Origin: Endomychus coccineus
Taxonomy: Eukaryota > Arthropoda > Insecta > Coleoptera > Endomychidae
Reading direction: 5' to 3'
Assembly: GCA_958510875.1 (NCBI GenBank)
Contig: OY294068.1
Location: forward strand, 174,251,411 to 174,315,410
DNA length: 64,000 nucleotides
The position numbers were made by a program, and so were the translations under genes. This document shows positions 9,499 through 19,689 of this stretch, piece by piece (within the stretch, counting starts at the first letter, position 1; each line of letters opens with the position of its first letter). The notes below the pieces were generated by a model. That model was given only the letters and a program-made list of their open reading frames with translations, was not told where the DNA came from and searched no databases.

Positions 9499-9819
9499 GT
9501 AACTCAAATTCTAGTTCAAACCCCTTTAATAATAGATGGATTGAGGCGTTGTAGTAATTCCAGAGGGTTGAGACGGGAGAAACCTGGTCGAGAGCTGCTC
9601 ACCTTTCTTATTGTTTGCAATGTGGCTATGTGGATAATGCAAACATTTCAAGTGAAATCTCACGGATTGCAAGATCATCGGTACGATTTCTATGGAAAAG
9701 TGTTGTGGACCATTATTGGACATATGTGTTTACCGCTCATCATGTTCTACCGATTTCATTCATCAGTCTGTATTGTTGATATTTGGAAATATGCTTATGA
9801 ACCAGGAATAGACCGATAA
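9499..9819 (+). CDS. Otopetrin-family proton channel, last exon
   Basis: Begins in phase 0 with GTA (VTQILVQTPLIIDGLRRCSN) and ends at TAA 9817-9819, giving 106 residues. The family C-terminus is clear: a cytosolic stretch REKPGRELLTFLIVCNVAMW leading into a TM helix, the polar linker VKSHGLQDHRYDFYGK, a last helix VLWTIIGHMCLPLIMF and the signature YRFHSSVCIVDIWK, with the short tail YAYEPGIDR. Together with the 4761-5010 exon this is about the last third of an otopetrin. Codons are intact, with no stop or frameshift, so the gene is probably functional. It is the only host gene I can support here. Which otopetrin paralogue it is cannot be told. Confidence 0.9.
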   Translation, partial: VTQILVQTPLIIDGLRRCSNSRGLRREKPGRELLTFLIVCNVAMWIMQTFQVKSHGLQDHRYDFYGKVLWTIIGHMCLPLIMFYRFHSSVCIVDIWKYAYEPGIDR

Positions 9820-10179
9820 TATTCCTAAAAATGTTTTATTCCATCCCCTCTGAGAACACATGAGTTTGAGATCAATAATTGAAATATTGAATATATGCAT
9901 GGGGTGAAGTAATTTCATTGATGTATATAAATTTTGAATGTTTCGGTATTCACAGCGTATCAATTCAATACGAATTAGGTAATAAATTGAAAATATATTG
10001 AATTCGCTATGGATTCAGCGTTTACTCGGGGTAAATTCATTTTAAAAATATGTAGAATAAAGAAATAAGACACAAATCTAAATCTACACCAGCAACCTAG
10101 ATAAAAGCTATTACAATACCGACGATGTTAACTTATAAGCTACCGAAAAAAAAATGCGGTAGTCTAATACCCTCATGTA
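9820..10179 (+). other. Otopetrin 3' UTR and likely polyadenylation signals
   Basis: AATAAA occurs at 9981-9986 and at 10056-10061, about 160 and 240 nt after the stop codon. Either could end the transcript. No other feature is seen. Confidence 0.5.
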
Positions 10180-10300
10180 GACAAGGCCTAGCGCTCCCAA
10201 CGTAAATTAGACGTCATCAACCAACAGAAGGCTTGGAGTAGAGATGTAGTTTTCAATAGTACCGTTCAATCTGAATGTCGCATGACCGTTATAAAGTGTG
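10180..10300 (-). repeat. Fragment of the unnamed dispersed repeat, reverse orientation
   Basis: The reverse complement of about 10207-10290 contains CATCTCTACTCCAAGCCTTC, TGTTG and AACGGTACT, matching 48.16-48.24 and 48.78-48.84 kb. Only this part of the family is present here. Confidence 0.6.
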
Positions 10301-10845
10301 ACAGGTGATCATCAGAATTTAATAGAGTTTTGCCTGTTCCTGGTAAAAAATTATACTCTGCATCTGTTCTTTAGGAGTCCCTGTGTGATTGGTAAGTATT
10401 TTAACTGTAAATAATCGTGTATAAAAGTGTTATGACTGAATAAAGTGCGTTGCATAATGGCTTCAGAAGTGAATGTTTATGTTGATGATTGTTGATTACA
10501 TACAATTAGTCCACATGCATATAAGTTTTCAAGAAGTTCAAATGTATTAATTTTGCTGCATCCAACAGCTATAGAGACAGTTTCTAATTAATTAATAAGC
10601 TATCCCGTAGTTGAAGAAAGACAAATGTTCCTTATGAACGCCCAAAATCGATTAAAATTTTCAAATTAAAATGAAAATAACTTAATACTTTTATTTGATG
10701 AGATCCAAATTAAGCCATTTTTGGATTATTAAGATGGAAGTATTGTTGCTACCATTCGCAATAATAAGTTACTTGCAACAATAGCATTTATGTTTGTAAG
10801 CTATATGTGAAATCAGGAAAGTATGTTATGTTTTCTTGGTATGTT
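10301..10845. other. Nothing recognised
   Basis: AT-rich sequence without convincing frames or repeats. Confidence 0.5.
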
Positions 10846-10970
10846 GGTTCTTAGATATGACTGAAAATGAATATATCTCTTTCTCTGATGTTTTGATAAA
10901 AGATAATAAACTGTTATCAAATCGTCAAAGAAAGAGAGTTTTTATTCATTTTCAGTCATATCTAAGAACC
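10846..10970. repeat. 125 bp imperfect hairpin
   Basis: Left arm GGTTCTTAGATATGACTGAA onward (10846-10899) pairs with the right arm ending CAGTCATATCTAAGAACC (10914-10970). The outer 27 bp are perfect and the rest has scattered mismatches and a 3 nt length difference. The loop is about 14 nt. No target duplication is evident. It could be a pre-miRNA-like hairpin or a minimal foldback element. Confidence 0.65.
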
Positions 10971-11049
10971 TGTAAAAGTGAATATTGAATTTAGAAAGAA
11001 GTACGATTCACAGCTAGTGGTTTTCTTGATATTGAAGATACCTCTTAAC

Positions 11050-11720
11050 ATTTTCTTTTGTAGAATAAATCTTCTTTCGAAGTTATGTGATCCCGCCCAG
11101 AAGTTGATTCCGTACCTAAACCTAGATCAATATAAGCATTATAAGTGATCAATGCGGTTTCCCTATCAATTTCAGCTGTTAGTACTCTTAGTGTGTATCA
11201 ATATTTTATTTGCCTAGTTCTTTGGTGGGGGAATCAATATGTAATCTCCAATCAAGTCTGTGATCCATTATTATTCATAGAAATTTTATTTGATTTGTTG
11301 AGATAAGTTTGTGGTGATTATAATTCACACTAAACAGAGAGTTTTCTTTTTGGCATGAGTACTTAATGATCTGTATTTTTTCAATGTTCAATTTAACTCT
11401 TCAGACATATTGCAAGGTGTATCATCTGCCCTCACTCAAGATATCGGGTAAATCGTTTGTATACAGGAGATATAGTAGTGGTTCCAATATAGACCCCTGG
11501 GGAACCCCTCTTTCAACTAGACAGTAATTTTATTTGACTAGATCCCTGTTTCTTACTGTTACACATTATTAGAGTGAGTTTTTTTATTATTTAAGGAATT
11601 TAACAAATCATAGAGGGCAATATACACTGCTTTGAGGGTGAAGAGGTTTCTTGGGAACCCATTTTGAGCATCTTATAGGATGGTGCGTATTTCGAGAAAA
11701 GAAATTATTCTTTCGTAAAA
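11050..11720 (-). pseudogene. Jockey-like non-LTR reverse transcriptase remnant
   Basis: The minus strand reads [20 protein letters not shown] then DLPDI (about 11515-11440), the RT block normally written [21 protein letters not shown]. Further downstream on the minus strand are recognisable blocks of the same RT (DHRLDWRLHIDS, ISNFWAGSHNF). Upstream remnants lie at 11.6-11.7 kb. Stops and frameshifts are frequent and the FADD box is lost. Confidence 0.65.
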
Positions 11721-12754
11721 TGGTTTTTCGAATATTTTGCTGATGTTATTCGGAACTGCAATGAGACAATAGTTTTCCATGTTTATTTCGTCTCCCTTTC
11801 CATACAAACACAGATATCATCTCAAAAATAGTCAAGATAGATTGGGGAAAAATTGTTCACAAATTGCAATGCCTAATTCCTTCATACCACGTATATTGAG
11901 GGAAGTGGATATGAATCAACCCAACATAATATGTTTTCTATTGTTTTGTAGGAACTTATTGACCAGCCCTCGTAACAATAAATATCAATGTACACAATAG
12001 ATTATCTTCGTATTCTTATTTCACACACCAGGTACAGTTGATATATGCAGTTAATTAATGTAGTGATTCTGATTTGCGCCTGACTGCGAATTTGTAATTT
12101 ATTTTTACTCTGAAATTTCGACGTATCAATAGTTTAAACCTTTGTGGAACACGTGAACAGTGGAGCTCATGCATGAGTGACAAAACACAATCGGGTGTTC
12201 AGTGGACCGTCCAGACACACATCGAAGGCTGGTCAAGTTTGTACAAAAGTTTTTTGTTCCTATTTTCACTGAGATCAAAGTTAACATTTCCGTTTTCGAC
12301 CAATCCCAGTTCTATTTTAGATGAAAATTTATTAATCTGGAATTGGATGAGCATCAATAAGTCCTCAATTCAATCAACACTTCTGCAATCATTTTAATTG
12401 AATTTTTCAGAGACTATCGGTTCACCTTTGTTTTAATTGATCCTATGAATACTACTTACGAATATCCAATTGAGTTTTCGAAAGGATTTTTTTATTCCTT
12501 TCAATCAGAAAATAGCAAGTCTATTGTACCATTGGAAAATCGTTGAATGGAACCATATTTAACTTATCTTTTTATGAGATGTTTCATTCTGGTGATGTTT
12601 CTAAATTAAATCATATTTATTCAGTATGCAATAGACAAATGCTATTGATTCTTGTAACCTCCTTAAAATAATATAGTATGCAACTAGCACAAAATAATGC
12701 TCTTTGTACACAAGCCTATCGTGCTAGTTTCATAATACTATATTCTTTCTACAT
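11721..12754. other. Nothing recognised
   Basis: Two plus-strand frames of about 74 codons have no recognisable motif. No splice-supported exon is seen. Confidence 0.5.
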
Positions 12755-12890
12755 CATCTGGCACCAAGGCCTCCTTTTGAAACTTCTTCATATAGTTTGC
12801 CGCCTCAACTCTGTATTTCACTATCGATTTTTCTCAGTCCATGTGGTGTTTTTTCATATTTTGACTACACGAGAGACAAACTTATAACTA
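12755..12890 (+). pseudogene. Non-LTR reverse transcriptase scrap
   Basis: The nucleotides TGGCACCAAGGCCT and TTGCCGCCTCAACT (12759-12810) recur at 44.45 and 44.48 kb in a clearer RT fragment. The translation keeps WHQGLLLKL and, in another frame, PPQLCISLSIFLS, matching the VWHQGLLGKLPSYGLPPQLC block of the 63.6-64 kb element family. Heavily eroded. Confidence 0.5.
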
Positions 12891-13278
12891 GGGATACCCA
12901 AATATGGAAAGCGTATATTTTGTATATTTTGCATATGTCAAAAAATCGATGGTGGAAGCCGTTACTTTATGGTAATTTATCATTTTGATCATATGAAAGA
13001 ATAACTACTTTGTTCTTATACCACTTTTATTAATAATAACCTGAAAACGTAACTATAGTTTCAACACCGAAGTGCCATTATCCAACAATTAGAAAATTAT
13101 GAAGAAATCAATGAAACAGTTCCAAGTATAAATAGAGTAGAGTAAAGTAGGGTTGAGATTAAGGGATCAACGGAAATTCCAAGAACAGGTAGATCCTAGG
13201 AAAGTACAGTATTACATAGTAAACATAGTAACAATTTGTGAATTAGTGTGATTATAATTTAATATTCTAAGAATTATT
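12891..13278. other. Nothing recognised
   Basis: AT-rich spacer with a short (AGAGTA)-like stretch at about 13134. Confidence 0.5.
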
Positions 13279-14830
13279 TTAAGAGCGGTTTGAAAGACAC
13301 ATGAAAAGATTACTTTGATATAGGTCTAACTGATCATTGAAGATATTTTTATCACAGTTTTTGACACCTTTATAAATCTCTATTGATTCTAATGTATTCA
13401 ATTCAAAACCCCTGGTTTGGTTATGTAAAATGTTTAGGCTATCTAAATTAGGGAAATTATGACCAGTTTGTAAAAAATGATTAGCAAAGGTTGAGTCGGT
13501 TTTGTTGAGTCTAAACGAGCGAAAATGTTCTTCGTATCTTAATTTGAAATTACGACAAGTTCTTCTTATAAACTCCAGGTTTTCTATATTTATTGGTTTT
13601 GTCTTTGGCGTTGTATATAAGTTGGCAAAGTTTATTTTGAGGTTTGAAACTGATTTTAAAATTATGGCGTGATGAAATGTTAGCAATATGTTCTACTGTA
13701 CCAAAATATGTCAAAGAGATTAATCAAGTGGTTACATCTATGTGTTTTATACGCTGATAAATTTTATAGAAAGTTAATTGTTGTTGTTTGTGAGTTATTA
13801 TTTAATTATTTGAACTACCGCAAAATCATTATTGATGGCTATTCGTTTTATCGTGTTCAACTCAATAGTGAAGTGTTCTCTTGACAATGATATCGAAAAT
13901 GCTCTATGGATCATTGAGTGATATGCTGCTAATTTATGGCTACGAGAGCTAAACTTTGAGTTCGGAATAGTGATGTCTGTACAAGTGGGTTTCCTGTAGA
14001 TATTGGAGGTTATTTTGTTATGGTCAAGTATTAGTGTTAAATTCAGAAAGTTTATTGTTCCATCTTTTTCTTTGTGAATTCAATTTTTGGGTGAAGTAGA
14101 TTAATAAATGAAAAAAAAGAATTTAATTGTCTGGATGTGCCTTTGAAGAAGGCAAGTACATCATCTAAATATCTATACCAAAATTGAATACGTTTTTTTT
14201 GCTAATGTGCAGTTCATAATTTTGTCCTCCAGATCAAAGTTTTTAACAGCAAATTTAGGTTTAAAATTTGTGAATTTCTTGAATTTCTGATTTAATTTGA
14301 TTGCAAGGTCCCTTGTTGGACTATTGATGTAAAACACTACAGGTCGTATGGGGGCATTTTCTTCATGATTTCCAATAAGTCCGTATAGTTTAGGAGAACA
14401 AAGATTGCTATTAATGAGTTTATATTTTTCGAAGCCACTGTCAAATAGAATTTCACTTTTTGTAGGAATTGTTTTGTTTTTGATTGAAAAAGGTTAGTTG
14501 GGTCTTTACGTATTCCGTTTAATTCCGCTTGGATGAATACTTACATTTTATCCTCATAATCTTGTTTAGGGATGATCATTATTGCAATCGATTTATCTGC
14601 CTTTGTAAGGGTTAAATTGTTTTCTTTCAGTTTTTGATTAATTGATTTGATTTTAGATGTATCTGTATGATTGAATTGTTTTTTAGTTGATGGAAGTGAT
14701 TTTCCTATTTCTAATTTTGTTAATTTAGAATTATTCGCGTTAATATTTTTTAAGGCTAATTCTACTTCAGCTATACTAGTTTCTAGAAAAGTGTTACTTT
14801 GAACATCTGGAGAATACTATGGTCCCTTAT
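13279..14830 (-). pseudogene. Penelope-like element: RT plus GIY-YIG endonuclease, degraded
   Basis: Read on the minus strand from about 14.8 kb, PLE blocks follow in order: LTFTKADKSIAIMI, then a decayed TNSPTRDLA-type block, then RYLDDVLAFF (YLDD active site near 14165) and a KPT-type block at the fold-back, and finally a 135-codon open frame (13686-13279). That frame carries RRTCRNFKLRYEEHFRSFRL, TFANHFLQTGHNFPNLDS and LNTLESIEIYK, the second half of the GIY-YIG domain. The expected IGQTGRSFK is changed to IRRTCRNFK. Stops and frameshifts break the RT. This family is distinct from the copy at 1.4 kb. Confidence 0.75.
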
Positions 14831-15413
14831 TGAGTAAACACATTTTATTTGCATATATATTTAATAAATAGCATATTGTGCATAATTGAAAGAATTTTGA
14901 GCAAAAGGGATAAAGAAAAATAATTTTCATTAAGAAGTTTATTTGCAGTTTTTGAGAATTCCAAGTAGAATGTCCACGGTCGTTCAAAAGAGGTACAAGA
15001 GTATTGGTATTCCCAGTCTTGAATTCCGAGAATCAAAATAGGTAGTTTTAAACCCCTAACAGGGGTTTTACTGTTACTATATTTTCATGAGTAGGTGAAT
15101 AAAATAATAAATCGATTTCTGAATTTTATTTCTGCTTATGCTTTTGAAGAGATAACATCTATTTGTGTTTCGTAGTGTTGTGGTATTCTATTTATATATA
15201 TTAGAGAAATGGACAAAGTCAGTAGCAATAGCAGTAGCACATCAGGTTTTAACTATTTGCGACATGTCTCCAGACTATGACTTAAATATCATTATTTGTG
15301 AAGTTATAACTACAAAAACGTTCAGCAGTAATCTTGGATCACAATACTTCCCATACACTTTATATTTAGTGCAGTCAAATGAGTATTCGAAATTTAAATC
15401 CGTGGAAAATGAG
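14831..15413. other. Nothing recognised
   Basis: Contains a short GC-rich hairpin (AAACCCCT/AGGGGTTT, about 15050-15070) and no convincing gene. Confidence 0.5.
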
Positions 15414-17805
15414 TAAAAATGTCTGAAAAATGTTTTTGATCGGGTGAAGACTATTCTTGGTCAGTGAACATATGAAAATAGTTAAGCAAGTAGTTGAATT
15501 ACCTTCAATTGTTTATAAACTTTCTATTTATTAACAAATACACGAATTCGATCAAAACTCCGAGTTAGGGGTCGTTTTCGGCTAATTTTCGCCTTCTGAG
15601 TTCGATTTTATCATCAATATCAGAGTAGAGTAGAGTAGAGTAGAGTACTTTATTTGGTGCTAATATAATATAAGCATTATTTGCACAGGTCAGTTTAAAG
15701 ATGAAGTTAAAATACAAATTGATAAAAAACCAAAATCAGTCACTTAACATATTATTAAAATTTAGATTAAAAAAATCATCTATTTTATACAATACATTTT
15801 TTACTAAGTAAGATCGAATTACAATTTTAAATTTGTTAAATGGAAGACTACGAATACATATCGGTAATCTGTTGAAAAATTTGGAGGCAAGAAAATTCGG
15901 GCCGTTTTGTGACTACTGAGTCTGAAAAATGGTAAATGAATATCATCCTTACGTCTGCTATAATGCGGATGAATGTCGCTATTTGAACTGACAAATTCAG
16001 CATTTTTGTGAGCAAACGATAAGCATTCAAAAATAAAAAGGCCAGGTATTGTTAAAATGTCCAGTTTTAAGAATGTGCTTCTGCAACAAGCTCTATAGTT
16101 AATGTTACCTATTATACTAATTGCTCTTCGTTGTAGACTAAAAATTCTGTGAATTTCACCACAGTTTCCCCAAACAATGGTACCGTATCTGAATTGAGAC
16201 TCATACAAACCAAAATATGCTGTTTTAAGTACATTTGATGAAACAGAATCAGACAATCGACGTAAAAGATATACGTTTTCACAAACTTTTTTTGCAAGAT
16301 GGTCGATATGAACATTCCAGGTAAGGCGCGAATCCAAATACACACCTAGAAATTTTGCATTGGCGTCGTCAACATGCCTCATACCAAAAACGATTTTCTC
16401 CGTTTTTCCCCTATTCATAGCCAACTGGTTTCCTGAAAACCATTCAAAGGTATTTTCCTGTATGCGCTCAAACGCCCCATCAACAGACACCAGATCGGCA
16501 CAATTTTCAGAAACCACAGTGTCATCAGCAAAAAGTAGGAATAAGATGTCAGCAATATAATCCGGAAAATCATCAATGAAAATCAAGAAAAGTAGAGGCC
16601 CAATTATAGAGCCTTGAAGAACTCCAATATCAATTATTTTCATTCCGGACCAGGTTTCATTTGCATACACATACTGCTGGCGGTCTGTTAGATATGATCG
16701 TATTAGAGCCCTACTTGATTCATCAAAATTGTACCTCTCAAGCTTTTCCATGAGAAGTGAATGAGACACACAATCAAAAGCCTTTGCTAAATCTTAGAAA
16801 ACTGCAAGAAAATAATCCCCTTTTTCAAAACATTTTACAGCACTGCCTACGAAGTCAATTATTGCATCAATCGTGCTAAGTTTCTTCCTAAAACCATATT
16901 GATGATTTGTAAATAATTTATTTGTGTCAAAATAACAATAATTTGTGCACAACATCAATCTCTCAATAATTTTTGAAAAAACGGTAACAAGGGATGTAGG
17001 TCTATAATGTTCAACTCTAGAAATATCACCCTTTTTAAAGAGTGGAATTGTCTTGGATATTTTCAGACTGTTTGGATAAATTGGATAAATATCAGTTCAC
17101 CCATAAATTTGTTAGCACGACATCCACTCTTTCTGTGCAATTAATTTTTTTGCAAGAACAAGATACCGTATTCAAAATATCTTCAGGAACTGCTTCCAAG
17201 TTTATTTTAACTGGGTACAAAACTCTGTCGATCTCCTTCCAATCCCAATCTTCTATATTTAGTGACAACACACCTATCCAAGTTTGCACTTGAAAATACA
17301 CTCTTTTCAGATGCTTTTTATATGCATCAAGAATTGGAGGTAATGATGGAAGGTCAACGATTGTACAGTCGAAATTTTGGCCCCATCCGTGTACTTATCA
17401 ATAAATAATTTGTGTACAACAATCCAAAACTTTATTTATGCGTTTAACGACCATAATAACAATAATATCGTAATTAAAAGGCAAAAAGAAGTAAAAAATG
17501 GCCCCAAACTAGACATTTTAGTCAAATTCGTATATTTGTTGATGAATATAATCTGTTTATAACAAATTAGCAATTTGTGGGTATACATTCGCCGGTATTG
17601 ATGATAAAATCGGACTCAGAAGGCCAAAATTAGCCGAAAACGACCCCAAAATCGGAGTTTTGGTCGAATTCATCTATTTGTTAATAAATAAATTGTTTAT
17701 AACAAATGAACTTATTACAAGTACTTGTTTAACTATTTTTATATCTTCACTGATCAAAAATAGTCTTTACCCGATCAAAAAGGGTCAAATTTAGCATTTT
17801 TAGAA
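15414..17805. repeat. Long inverted repeat, about 208 bp arms, with a retroposon between
   Basis: 15414-15621 is the inverted counterpart of 17594-17805. Shared landmarks are ATTGATGATAAAATCG, then CTCAGAAGG, AATTAGCCGAAAACGACCCC, CGGAGTTTTG, TATTTGTTAATAAATA and CCCGATCAAAAA. Arms differ at perhaps one base in six. A third, direct, shorter copy of the arm core (CCCCAAACTAGACATTTTAG onward, 17501-17575) lies just inside the right arm. The Jockey-type element begins exactly at the inner edge of the left arm, so it probably inserted into, or next to the apex of, an existing foldback element. No target duplication could be fixed. Confidence 0.7.
15622..17340 (-). pseudogene. Jockey-type non-LTR retrotransposon, RT region with pentanucleotide tail
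   Basis: A 316-codon minus frame (16769-15819) carries IGVLQGSIIGPLLFLIFIDD, then LLFADDTVV (FADD catalytic box), GVYLDSRLTWNVHIDHLAKK and YGTIVWGNCGEIHRIFSLQR, the normal RT palm and thumb order. Upstream, in the same frame but after one TAA (about 16795), come DLAKAFDCV, NHQYGFRKKLSTIDAIIDF, YRPTSLVTVFSKIIERLM and KTIPLFKKGD. The EN domain is missing, so it is 5' truncated. The 3' end on this strand is a (TACTC)n tail (15622-15646 on the plus strand), a microsatellite tail as in some Jockey-clade elements. Mostly intact RT, hence fairly recent. Confidence 0.88.
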
Positions 17806-17929
17806 ATTTTTATCAATTCTCATAAATGATCTAATTAAACTGTTAATTTATTGTTTGTAAGTAATATAAAAAAATTGTGCAACTACAACTGTGTTCAACT
17901 TTGTTTCTGATAAAATTTTGAAGAGAATT

Positions 17930-18363
17930 TTGCAATATCAGTATCGTGTTCAGGGACCTCAAAAACTCCCAAGTAAGCATTTTCATTAAATTTTCGTGCT
18001 AATTTCGAGAAAACCTCGTGAATGACCCTCATAACCACGACTTCCTAATCCCCAGGTAAATTATATGTATTTTTCGACATCCTATTTGTGATCAGCCATC
18101 CCAAAAACCCCTGAGTAATCAAATTCATTGCATTTACATAAAAATCAGCCCCCCCTGGCCTCCAGGTGTATTGGGGAATTTTTCTGATCTCAGAATCGTG
18201 TTGAACGACCTCGAAAACACCCGAGTGAACATTTTAGTTCAATTTCCAAGCAAAATTCGAGAAAACCCGAAAATGACCCTCACAACAAGGACTTGGTCCC
18301 TAGGTACATTATTTGATTATTCGTATTCAGCGATCCCAAAAACACCCTGGTAACAAATTTGGG
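17930..18363. repeat. Diverged tandem pair, about 240 bp period
   Basis: Unit 1 (about 17930-18126) and unit 2 (about 18178-18363) share ATCGTGTT...ACCTC.AAAAC.CC, TTCGAGAAAACC, AATGACCCTCA.AAC, ACTT.......CCTAGGTA-type and GAT/CAGC.ATCCCAAAAACCCC blocks in the same order. The sequence resembles a satellite-like or MITE-internal repeat. A similar cadence (AAAATGACCTC, GATCAGCGACCCAAAAAACC) is seen in the palindrome at 50.3-51.4 kb. Confidence 0.55.
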
Positions 18364-19499
18364 TAGATTTCCACAATGTATTACCGAATAATGAATTTTT
18401 TCAATTTGCTTCATAAATTGCACATGAAAAGATGCATTTTTTTGATGTAGAAATGCAGTGTCTCATTTGTATAAGATTTAAAAAATGGACACATGGAGTA
18501 AATTCATCAAGAAATTGGGTGCAAGAAACCGCATCTCGATTCATCTTACTGCACAGGTTTTCGGCCCTTTGCCCTAGTTTTGCGTTAATTTTCCTCGACT
18601 ATACCCGGAGAAGCCGCCGCTGCGTAATAATTCAACCGAACCCCAATATTGACGTTTGATATATTTGTTACCTTGTATCATGCTCCATCTACATGCTAAT
18701 TAACTACTTGATAAATAATTATTGTTTTCAATAAACCTCTCACGAATAGCGAATTATGATTAAATTGACAAGTTTGCACACAAACATTAAGAGCATCATT
18801 GCTACTGAAAGTTGGTATAATTTACATAGAGAAAATCGTGAATATACTTAGTTGGAAGGTATAGGTACAATTAAGGTTGGGATGGAGAAGTAAAACGTTC
18901 GTATAATTCGATTACAGCGCAATTTAACTATACTGTTATTTTGCGATTAATTGTCAATTATTAAATTATGCTTTGTTTTCAGGCTGTAATCGGATTGGCT
19001 CATATAATATTGAATTATGTTTTGAACCGAGTTTGTCAGTAATATCGGAAGTACTTTAACTAGATGGAAAGCAACGCAAAGTGAAGCATTTAGTTCAATA
19101 AAATAACGTTTCGAATTGCTCCTCTTGCCGAAAGATGTTTTTGACATAATGAAATTATCAATTCATTATACCATCGTCCTCGAACATGGTTTAAATTGTT
19201 CAGATTTCAATTGGTACTCTCACTCCTATCTATTAAAACCCTTCCAAAATATTAAATTTTCCTTTTTGCTGTATTTAGAAATAAAGCGAAGAAATTCGAA
19301 GCATTTGTCAAATGTATAATGATCATTGAGGTACTCACCAAACGCACCTATAATTGAATGGTAGAAGGGAATAAAATACAAATTTCCATATTGTTAAACG
19401 AAATATACAACACTGTTTTACCATTAATTAAATATTACAAATTCCATCTGCAGTTTCGACTGTTTAACTCATTATCAAACGGTAACAGTAACTGTGACT
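18364..19499. other. Nothing recognised
   Basis: AT-rich. Open frames of 60-75 codons show no motifs. Confidence 0.5.
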
Positions 19500-19585
19500 A
19501 CTAACTGTGTTATTATTATATTTTTCAAATCTGAAACCTTTAATACCTACAGATAAACAAACTCACATAGTATACAAATTGATGC
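19500..19585 (+). mobile_element. Short PLE fragment
   Basis: About 85 bp match the 1510-1590 part of the GIY-YIG frame: AACTGTGT, ATATTTTTCAAATCT, CCTT.AATACCTA and GATAAACAAACTCACA..., then GTATACAAATT. It ends abruptly on both sides, just upstream of the I-type element. Confidence 0.7.
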
Positions 19586-19689
19586 TCAAAAAGCATAATT
19601 CTAAAAATCAAGTATCATGAACTTCGCATTTATCTAATGATCATATCTCAGCTTCAAATGATCATTGTATCATTTGTATCTTTCGAGCT

